This document shows positions 56,121 through 64,000 of a stretch of DNA of 64,000 bases, piece by piece. The notes beneath the pieces are model-generated. The model did no database searches. It had not been told where the DNA came from and saw only the letters and a list, made by a program, of their open reading frames with translations. The DNA lies in contig JAUCBJ010002835.1 in assembly GCA_032718475.1 (NCBI GenBank), positions 1-64,000 on the forward strand, in the 5' to 3' direction. The first letter of the stretch is position 1. Every line of letters starts with the position of its first letter. A program made the position numbers and the translations under genes. Origin of the DNA: Nemertoderma westbladi. Lineage: Eukaryota > Xenacoelomorpha > Nemertodermatida > Nemertodermatidae.

Positions 56121-56391
56121 ATTAACTAAAAGGTAATTATTATGGTAATTAAGAGAAATTGAGGTGTGTCCCCCTGATAGACACCCTGCAGAACTTTAAA
56201 TGAGTGTCTCTCAGTGCAAGTTAATATCATCACGTGCATGCACGTGACGATAAATATGAATATTATTTATAATCATATAATTTGGAGATGGTTGGTTCTC
56301 TTTACTTGTATTTTAATTTAAGTAGTTCTCTCTTTACACGCAGAATTCATGGATTAGGACTCTGGATTAGGACTTTTTGAACCTAATTTCG

Positions 56392-56612
56392 CCCATGTGA
56401 AGAATACCATGATTTCACTTTTCGGTCGACTTTTTATTGGAATTTTAAATATGAAGATTTTTCATTTTTTTTTATTTATATTTATTAAGTGTTTTATAGC
56501 GCTTATTACTGTCTTATATCCTTTACATATACTAATTCGTTTATTGTTTTGGTTAGATTCAGCCCTTCTGTAACCTGTGTTTTTGGTGAAAACCTGGTAT
56601 TCTTCACATGGG
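56392..56612. mobile_element. 221-bp palindromic-ended MITE, copy 1
   Basis: The ends are inverted CCCATGTGAAGAATACC with a further TTTCAC match inside. A second copy of the same length lies at 57410-57630 with about 90-95% identity by eye, and both share ~30 bases of right flank (GTAACTGCAAAGTGAAAT, ATAACGGCAGAA). No coding capacity. Confidence 0.8.
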
Positions 56613-57330
56613 GGTAACTGCAAAGTGAAATATAACGGCAGAATGTCTGTATTCTTCACATGGGCCCCAACTTTGGTACTTGGCTATATTTGTTCCAATT
56701 AACCCTACTGTATATTATATTAACCGTAATATAGTAATAGTCATCGGAATGCGATTAATCATTAAATATGATTCGTATATTTCACAATACTATGAAATGA
56801 ACTCTAGACCGCTGCTCACTCACAGTCACAATTACTCCGAAGTCAGTTATTATAATTTATTTTGTATAAAGCGGCATTGGCCAGTGAAAAGAGTAAATTT
56901 TCTTGAATATGGAATAAATTATATACTAAAAAAGAAAAATTGCTTTGAAGAAAATTGCTGGAAAGTTTCAATATTTAAGAAGAATTAGCTTCTTTCCTGC
57001 CTCAACTGTAAGTATTTGGTGTAGTTTCTTCTGTTTGATTTATATCCTGAAGATGGCCCTAGTGGCAGAATTTAATTGATAATAAAGAACTTGTTTTCTC
57101 ATTTAATCACCAGGGCAGAAATAACTCCAAAAACATAGTCTATATTTCCTGTTCACCGGATATAGGCTTACCCTACATACATTATACATACACATTGTAA
57201 CTTTCCAGCAATTAGTTTTTTACCCAATGTCTTTACGGAAATTCGGAAAATTCACTCGGCCCACAAACTGGTCACAGTCGCTTTATACAAAAAAAAAATG
57301 TAATACAAGAATAGTGCCAATGATTATGCA
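56613..57330. other. Noncoding DNA between MITE copy 1 and the hAT element
   Basis: A 102-codon ORF at 56680-56988 shows no recognisable domain and its composition follows the AT-rich background, so I do not call it. Confidence 0.4.
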
Positions 57331-57409
57331 CAGGGCCGGATTAAACAATAGGCTAACAAGGCAGATATTATTGATATAGGCAGAAATTATTATATTATTT
57401 TGTTTCGCG

Positions 57410-57630
57410 CCCATGTGATGAATACCAGGATTTCACTTTTCGGTCGACTTTTTATTGGAATTTTATATATGAAGATTTTATATTTTTTTTTATTTATCTT
57501 TATTAAGTGTTTTATAGCGCTTATTTCTGTCCTATAACCTGTACATATACTAATTCGTTTATTGTTTTGGTTAGATTCAGCCCTTCTGTAACCTGTGTTT
57601 TTGGTGAAAACCTGGTATTCTTCACATGGG
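57410..57630. mobile_element. 221-bp palindromic-ended MITE, copy 2
   Basis: Inverted ends CCCATGTGATGAATACC and the complement of CCCATGTGAAGAATACC. The length is the same as copy 1, and the two share their right flank as far as 57664. It sits inside the hAT element and directly precedes the LINE coding fragment. Confidence 0.8.
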
Positions 57631-57664
57631 GGGTAACTGCAAAGTGAAATATAACGGCAGAAAG

Positions 57665-58576
57665 TCTGGTTCTGGTATTCTTTATCCATTGTTTGGGAAG
57701 CTTGTCAACAATTTTATATCTCCTACAATAACTCTAAAAGTTGGATTTCCTCAAGGTGTTCCTCTAAGCGGTCCATTGTTTACGAAAGATACAGATGAAA
57801 TTAGAGAAGAAGATGGTTCCCTTGCCAAGTATTCTGACGATTCTCGTTGCTTGTACTCTATTAGTTGTTCAAAAGATAATGATAAATATGAGCTAAGTAT
57901 TAAGAAAATTGTAGATTTGTCATTAAAGAAAAACTTGAAGCTGAACACAAAGAAGTCTGAGGAACTGTGCTTCATTCCAATAAATTTCAAAGACTCTAAA
58001 ATCGTAGATATTGCAGAGGAAAGGATTACAATTGGGGGTAATGTCGTACCACGACCAGCTATGGTGAAACATCTGGGAGTGTGGATATCAGATAATATGT
58101 CATGGAAAATCCATGTCTCTAACTTAATAAAAAACGTTAACTACATAGTCCGCCAGTTCAGCTTCTTCATTCGGTTTGCGAGTAAAAAGACTAAAATATT
58201 TCTATTCCAAACGTACATTGCACCACACTATTTGTACTGTTCTGTGGCTTGGGTCCCTCTTACACCATCCAGTCTAAGAAAGAAGCTGCGTAAACCAATA
58301 TCACTGTACGCAAGGCACTCTAAGATAGATAAACATGTGTACTTAAAATATATTAATGACGCATTCTCCACTCAATTTGTCAACATGGTTAACAAGATTG
58401 TGGCCACACCCCGACACCCCTTACATGATTTTATCATGGCCTCCAAGTCAACGTCCACCTCAACTCGCAGCAAATACACAATGCCAAACGTTCGTACGAA
58501 ATTATTTCAGAACTCATTTGCACCTATGGCCATACGATACCTTATTAGTAATGAGATGCCGTTATTTTTCGACTGA
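57665..58576 (+). pseudogene. LINE reverse transcriptase, C-terminal half, 5'-truncated
   Basis: About 300 codons are open to a TGA at 58574. They read TLKVGFPQGVPLSGPLF (RT 'G.PQG..LSP.LF' block), then LAKYSDDSRCL, where the catalytic box is YSDD, then KLNTKKSEEL and VKHLGVWISD, and a thumb/C-terminal part with YARHS and MPNVRTKLFQNSFAPMAIR. The fingers and any endonuclease are missing. The frame is clean over its whole length, so the truncation is probably recent. The ATG at 57626 belongs to the adjoining MITE, not to the LINE. Confidence 0.75.
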
Positions 58577-59014
58577 GTTAATGTCCAATGTTTATTATTT
58601 AATTTCTTATATCATCTATACTTAATGTAATTTTATTTAATTTGGCAAAGACTTTATACTTATTACTTACTTACTTATTTAGCATGTTTTAATGATGCAT
58701 TTGGTTTTACTATTCCCATTTACATTTTATCTATGTACAGGAATTAAAACAATATAATATAATAATAATATAACAAGAAGTTTATGCGATAATTACGGAC
58801 GATTCCTTTCCTGAGTCCCAGTAGTACAAGCGCGAACAATGTACCAAGGCCCAAGCCTACCTCAGACCAATGCTTTCTCATCAAAATTTCAAAAATTGTC
58901 GATGCTATTGGCCTTATCATACAATGGAGGGGAGCTGCTGACTGCCGGTTAAGGGCCCCTCATTCGTTGTTAGCCTAGGGGCCCCCAAAACCTTAATCCA
59001 GCCCTGATTATGCA

Positions 59015-59923
59015 CCCGTACACTACAGCAGTAGTAGTGAAATATTGGAAGTGTATTTAATGGCATTCCGAAAATAAATTAGTAATGTTAAGGATAAAAG
59101 AACCATCATAACCACCAAGTTCAAGAACATGAAGCTAGTACTCTAGTAGTGAGCAGTCAGCTGTTCATCAAAATGCAAATACAACAGGCAGATCCATTAT
59201 AATAGCCCCATCGTATGTCGTACAGTCGTACGCATACGAATTTGGACTTTAGTTAAACCCTCAACTTGCTGTTTCTATTGACTTTCCACTGGACTTCTTA
59301 CACAATGAATGGCGGAAGTTCAAGAGTTCAACAACCGAACAACGCAGTGATTAAATAATGGGTGTGTCCTTTTCGTAATACAGTAATAGAACTTATATAA
59401 ATATTATATTGTCTGTCACCTCACCATGTAAGTTGTAGTACACTTCTTGTGTCTTGCGGTCCGTCTACAGGTCTAAACACCCAAATCACACCAAGACCAA
59501 ATTGACCAAATCACAACAAAAAGATATGAGTTTGGATTTCAGGATTGTCTGATTGTACTATCATTTCTGCCTGTTGTACGCCCATCAGCTTATCTATTCT
59601 GTATTATAAATTACATTGTGTTGTGCATGTGCATACGTTGTGACATAGCTCAGTACTGCAGTAGCTATCATGTCATCATATCTCATTACGACATTAATAA
59701 TTGCCATTATACATTACCACTCAGCCACAGCCACTGGTGTTCCAGCTATTCCTATTATACCAGGCAATGCTAGCGTTATGTTTTATCTTATCTGGCAGTG
59801 CAATCTGTGTTTCTTAGCCTAATAAATTGGTGACAGTTGTGATGTTACCGGTTAAAGGCTAAGGACATCATTATCTAAATCCGTTCGGCTCACAAAAGAT
59901 GATGTTCTATTATATATATTTGG
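59015..59923. other. Upstream region of the ECE-type peptidase gene
   Basis: No gene or repeat family is recognised. The ATG of the peptidase is preceded by an AT-rich leader without an obvious splice acceptor. Confidence 0.4.
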
Positions 59924-62302
59924 ATGGCGACTACTGACTCAAGTACTAATTCGGCGACTGCCATGAATATTTTAGGACATAAAGTTACCGAGCCAACGTA
60001 TAAAATGACGACGCAATACACGAGACAAACCGATGAAGGAGTGGAGTTTGATGATAGCCAAGAGATTGAGAACGTTGACATCACGATAACAAAGTCACCC
60101 AGCATTATTGCGCGTAATTTTACTACAAAAAAGATTTTATTAGGAATAATCTTAGTATTGATTCTAATTGTCACAGTTTTAGTTGTCGTTATGGCTATTA
60201 GAGGAGGTTATTCGCGTAGTTTGTGTTTAACACCCGAGTGCGTTTACATGGCTTCCTCCGTTTGGTCCAGTATGAACGCGTCCGCGGACCCGTGCATGGA
60301 TTACTATAACTACGCATGCGGTGGTTGGCTGAACAGCAATCCCATACCTCCGGGCGAGTCCCAATGGAGTCTGTTCGCTGAAAAAGCCAACAGAAACGCC
60401 ATGTTAATTAAATCGATGTTAGACGAACTCCCTGTTACTGATAATTACTCGAGCATTGATAACGCGATGGGGAACGCCCACAGATATTATCTATCCTGCA
60501 TGGATAAAAACAATCTGAAAAACAAGCTGGGTGGGGCGCCCTTGATGAAACTAATAGAAAGTAACTTTTGGGAGTGGGGAATTCCCCGAGAGGCTGCGCG
60601 GGAAACAGGTGGAAATACTCCCGAAGACTTAACGAAACTTCTTAAAACGGTGTTTGGTAAGTTGTCTATGTTGTACATGGGGGCCCCTATTGTGAGTGTG
60701 GCTGTGGACTCAGACGAAAAGAATAAAGATATTCATGTAATCCAGATCGCCAAGGGGTACATGACTTTAGATACCAACTTCTACACGAATACGACAATCG
60801 ATAATAACACCGTGCTCACCGCGCTACTCGAGTATATGATCGCGTTGCCCAGGAAACTAGGGAGTTCTGTGGAGTTGAACGATACGATGAGACGGGTATT
60901 GGAGTTTGAGATGGAGTTGGCTAATCTAAGCGACGCCTTCCCGGTGAATTACACGGATATGGAATCGAATTACCGGAATATGACGATCTCCGCGTTGCAG
61001 AATGAAGCCCCTTATATTATTTGGTTGGATTTATTACAGGAAATATTCAGCCCTTTCGGTTACGATATCACCGATAAAGAAATAGTTGTTGTTTATTTCA
61101 TAGATTATCTAAAAGGTTTAACAGATCTTCTAGGACGCACCGATTCCTATATAGTTGACGAATACATTCTATTCCGTTTTATGGACTCGCAAGTTAATTA
61201 TCTTTCCGACGATTTGATTAAGTTAAAGAAACCTTTGGTGGCTGCGATTACCGGGATAGTTGAGCAACGGCCGGTCTGGAAGAATTGTTTGAGAGAGACG
61301 GAGTCGCGGTTTCCTTACGTTATCGGCGCGATGTTCGTGGAGAGAACCTTCGATAAGGCGAGTAAAGAAGCCGCCGACTCGATGATAGACGGAATTAGGA
61401 ACGCGTTTATAGCTAATCTACCGCAGTTGAGCTGGATGGACACGGATACGTCGGCAAAAGCCGTCCGCAAGGCGCGGATGATGGAGAAACTCATTGGATA
61501 TCCCGACTTCATTCTGGTTCCTTCGTCGTTAAACGAGAAATACAAATCGTTGGATATGAAAGAGGATGAATTCTTTAACAATAGTATAAAGTTAACCAAG
61601 TTCGCGTTGGATAAGAGTTTGATAAAGTTGCGTTTAAATACGACGGATCGCGATCCCTGGGATTCTGTGAATCCGGCCTCTATAAACGCGTTCTATCAGC
61701 CCAGCTACAACGAGATGTTGTTCCCCGCAGGAATCCTCCAGGTTCCGTTCTACGATAAATCCTTCCACAAGGCGCTCAACTTCGGTCGAATCGGCGTCGT
61801 GGTGGGCCACGAGTTGACCCACGGATTCGATTCCCGCGGGCGGCAGTACGACGCCGAGGGGAATCTTCGTCGTTGGTGGAACAACGAGTCGATAGCGCGG
61901 TTCGAGACGCAGACAAAGTGTATGCGGGAGCAGTACAGCGCGTACAGAGTCGGCAACGAGACCGTGGACGGGAATAACACCTTGGCGGAGAACATAGCGG
62001 ATAACGGGGGCTTGAAGAGTTCGTTCCTCGCTTACCGTTCCTGGGTGAAACGGAACGGCCAAGAGAAACTCCTCCCGGCGTTGCAGTTGAGCAACGAGCA
62101 GTTGTTCTTCCTCGGGTTCGCACAGGTCTGGTGCAACGCGGCCACCAAGGAGGAATCTAGTTTGCAGGTTAAGGTGGATGTTCACAGTCCCGGTAAGTGG
62201 CGAGTTGTCGGGAGTTTATCGAACTCATTCGAGTTCAGCGAGGCTTACAGTTGTCCCAAAGGCAGCCCTATGAATCCCGTAAGTAAATGCGTCGTGTGGT
62301 AA
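59924..62302 (+). CDS. ECE1: Endothelin-converting-enzyme-like M13 metallopeptidase
   Basis: The 792-residue intronless ORF starts at ATG GCG ACT. A cytosolic N-terminus (1-68) precedes a signal-anchor helix at 71-92, making a type II membrane protein with a lumenal or extracellular catalytic domain. CLTPEC and DPCMDYYNYACGGW begin the M13 N-terminal domain. The substrate-binding motif NAFYQPSYNEM lies at ~588, zinc motif HELTH at 629-633, ENIADNGG at 689-696, LSNEQLFFLGFAQVWC at ~725-740, and the C-terminal CVVW. These are all M13 landmarks, and GSPMNPVSKC near the end fits ECE better than neprilysin. Several N-x-S/T sites suggest glycosylation. It probably cleaves bioactive peptide precursors. 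The symbol denotes the ECE1/ECE2 group; exact orthology is unresolved. Confidence 0.9.
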   Translation: MATTDSSTNSATAMNILGHKVTEPTYKMTTQYTRQTDEGVEFDDSQEIENVDITITKSPSIIARNFTTKKILLGIILVLILIVTVLVVVMAIRGGYSRSLCLTPECVYMASSVWSSMNASADPCMDYYNYACGGWLNSNPIPPGESQWSLFAEKANRNAMLIKSMLDELPVTDNYSSIDNAMGNAHRYYLSCMDKNNLKNKLGGAPLMKLIESNFWEWGIPREAARETGGNTPEDLTKLLKTVFGKLSMLYMGAPIVSVAVDSDEKNKDIHVIQIAKGYMTLDTNFYTNTTIDNNTVLTALLEYMIALPRKLGSSVELNDTMRRVLEFEMELANLSDAFPVNYTDMESNYRNMTISALQNEAPYIIWLDLLQEIFSPFGYDITDKEIVVVYFIDYLKGLTDLLGRTDSYIVDEYILFRFMDSQVNYLSDDLIKLKKPLVAAITGIVEQRPVWKNCLRETESRFPYVIGAMFVERTFDKASKEAADSMIDGIRNAFIANLPQLSWMDTDTSAKAVRKARMMEKLIGYPDFILVPSSLNEKYKSLDMKEDEFFNNSIKLTKFALDKSLIKLRLNTTDRDPWDSVNPASINAFYQPSYNEMLFPAGILQVPFYDKSFHKALNFGRIGVVVGHELTHGFDSRGRQYDAEGNLRRWWNNESIARFETQTKCMREQYSAYRVGNETVDGNNTLAENIADNGGLKSSFLAYRSWVKRNGQEKLLPALQLSNEQLFFLGFAQVWCNAATKEESSLQVKVDVHSPGKWRVVGSLSNSFEFSEAYSCPKGSPMNPVSKCVVW

Positions 62303-63062
62303 TCTTATTTTATTCCATTCCAGTTTAAATAATTGTATATTCATTTATTTATAATCGCATTTGTATTTATATCTGGAGTTCCTTAAAAAATATATACTAA
62401 TGTACTCTTACCCTTTATTAAAGGTTCGTTTAAATATATCAGGAAAGACAATTTCATTTCTGTTTAGATTAATTTCATGTATTTTTAATTTCTTGAATGG
62501 CTAATGGGTGCAACACCATATCTAAGCGATGAATATATATTCAGTTGTTCCAATTGAAAAGCTTATTTTATTTTGTGCATATTTATCATGAGGTATTATA
62601 TTAAAGATACCTAAATAAATATTATCAAAAAATAATACACAAAATGATGCTAATTTGTATTTATTATCAGTCGTTTATGTAATAATATGTGCGAGCGATC
62701 ATAGATGTTATTGTTAGTCTATTAAGTAAATGAAGTGCAGAATATGACATTGTGTTAGTATTATTAATATGTTAGCTAGTGCGCCCTAATATTACGGGAC
62801 GTACAACTGAGTCGTTACTTTTTAATCATCTGTTAAAATTGTGTTTTTTTTATACGTATATAGTTTAGATATATAGTTTACATTGGCGTATGCCCGGTCA
62901 ATGTGTCATGTAAGCTGATTGTGTAAAGTGCTAATATATGTAAGTTGTGAATTATGTAAAATGATGTCATCGTTAAAATACCTTTATAAGTTAAATTCCT
63001 TAATATCCAATCTGTAAATATGAGATAATGAATGATGGCTTACGCAAAATAGACCTGTACAC
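62303..63062. other. ECE 3' flank
   Basis: AT-rich with no gene; probably 3' UTR followed by intergenic DNA. Confidence 0.45.
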
Positions 63063-63063
63063 A

Positions 63064-64000
63064 GGGATTCGATACAATACGATACGAAAATACGATATGA
63101 TACCAACCAATTTATCACGATATGTTACGATACGAATGCAATTTTGAGAAAATACGATACGATACGAAATGCGAAAAAAGTTTCGTGTTTTTTTCGTATC
63201 GTATTTTTTATCTAAGAGTTGATAAAATACATTTATTGCATTTTGTATTACCCTTAGATAATCACTTTATAAAACTCTATAGGCAAATATTTTTTATTTC
63301 ACTGCTTGTCTACAGCAATAACTGTGTCTACTGGCTACAACATCCATATGGACGTTATGCATCGGGAACCAATAATAGTAGGCGTTAGGCCTACCATATT
63401 ACCATGCCACTTCATGCATAATGTTACTGTTGTACCTACTGTAGGCCTAACTGCCGTTATTTATGGAATAATTTTGAATTTTGATGCACCAAGCAAGATA
63501 TGGAATAAAATTCAAACTTTCATTTCGAAGTCAAACTATTACTAGAATAAAACTATGTTTTATTTCAAACCAAATGTTTTATTTCTATTATTATCTCACT
63601 CGAATGATAACATTAATGCCTTGTTGGCGCGATTAGAGTTCTCCTCATAAGTTTATTTAAACTGTAATTAGATTATGTTTCAGTAGTCTCTTTTTATCGT
63701 TATTCTACAGTTAATTACCATGCGATTAACGATACTCATTCTTACACATTTTATTGACATAATAAAACTGTAAGCTGCAACCGAATTTATACACCAATTT
63801 TGAGAAAAAAAATGTAAAGAAATAAGTTGTGTGATCTCTGGTTTGACTGTGAAAAATATTAATATTTCATGAGATACGAAAATACGAAAAATGTTTATTT
63901 GTAATATACGTTACGAAGTAAATTTTTATGATACGATACGAAATTCGATACGAATAAAATTCTGCGATACGAAATACGAAAATCAGTTTTCGTATCGTAT
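63064..64000. mobile_element. ATACGATACGA-rich repeat element, running off the right edge
   Basis: The element seems to begin CAGGGATTCGATACAATACG at 63064. ATACGATACGAAAA and its complement TTTCGTATCGTAT are clustered at 63077-63210 and again at 63870-64000, in both orientations, with an unrelated AT-rich centre. A CAGGG start and subterminal short repeats would fit a non-autonomous hAT element, but the right end and any target duplication lie outside the window. Confidence 0.5.

Larger units (their letters stand above)
57331..59006. mobile_element. hAT-type element interrupted by MITE and LINE sequence
   Basis: The left end CAGGGCCGGATTAA and right end TTAATCCAGCCCTG are inverted. ATTATGCA flanks both sides (57323-57330 and 59007-59014), a perfect 8-bp target duplication. 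Only the outer parts (57331-57405 with AGGCTAACAAGGC; about 58900-59006 with GCCCCTC and GTTAGCCTAGGGGCCCC) belong to the hAT family. The middle holds the second 221-bp MITE and a 5'-truncated LINE, so at least one later insertion split it. Confidence 0.9.

Noticed and set aside
56680-56988. 102-codon ORF as a small gene
   Set aside because: Composition is like the AT-rich background, with no domain and transposon-rich surroundings.
61634-62185. Minus-strand 183-codon ORF
   Set aside because: Antisense of the conserved catalytic part of the ECE-type peptidase.

Overview
The window is metazoan nuclear DNA, most likely from a marine invertebrate. It holds five animal genes (BTBD7, MED24, MEAK7, NRF1 and an endothelin-converting-enzyme-type M13 peptidase) set in AT-rich, transposon-laden DNA with long G/C homopolymers and very frequent AGGCCTA and ACCGGT words. 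The species cannot be fixed from sequence alone. All five host genes lie on the + strand and each reads as one uninterrupted ORF across its conserved domains. That is unusual for animals, where these families normally have many introns.

Layout. 1-4637 (-): gag-protease part of a BEL/Pao LTR retrotransposon running off the left edge, with a repeat-rich probable leader and 5' LTR region to about 8 kb. 8.1-9.4 kb: a TIR-family end and a hAT-like non-autonomous element. 9.5-14.3 kb: a complete but broken Ty3/Gypsy element with both LTRs. 14.3-21.8 kb: LINE relics, a GTGGGGCGAG inverted-repeat element, minisatellites, a 1.16-kb TIR element with a 9-bp target duplication, and G-run/TCTTTGTTTTGTACATG arrays. 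21.9-24.1 kb: BTBD7. 25.7-28 kb: minisatellites, a tRNA-like SINE and a LINE relic. 29.3-31.9 kb: MED24. 32-34 kb: a second GTGGGGCGAG element and a tRNA-like SINE. 34.9-36.3 kb: MEAK7. 36.6-37.5 kb: hairpins and a MITE. 38.5-49.1 kb: a 10.7-kb array of a 51-bp satellite with higher-order structure. 49.2-50.2 kb: a hAT MITE with a perfect target duplication. 50.8-52 kb: a P-element-like transposase fragment. 52.6-54.2 kb: NRF1 with a repeat-built tail. 55.8-59 kb: LINE relics, a duplicated palindromic MITE and a hAT element interrupted by LINE sequence. 59.9-62.3 kb: the ECE-type peptidase. 63.1 kb to the end: an ATACGATACGA-rich element running off the right edge.

The host genes do not form a pathway: BTBD7 (epithelial remodelling), MED24 (Mediator tail), MEAK7 (lysosomal mTOR signalling), NRF1 (transcription of mitochondrial and housekeeping genes) and ECE (peptide processing at membranes). 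Their shared intronless, co-oriented state and the abundance of young repeats are the main features. The strongest candidates for something undescribed are the 51-bp satellite with its frame-changing length variants, the in-phase series of 5' splice-site consensus sequences in the BEL gag, the decapeptide-repeat tail of NRF1, and several TE families with clean ends and target duplications.
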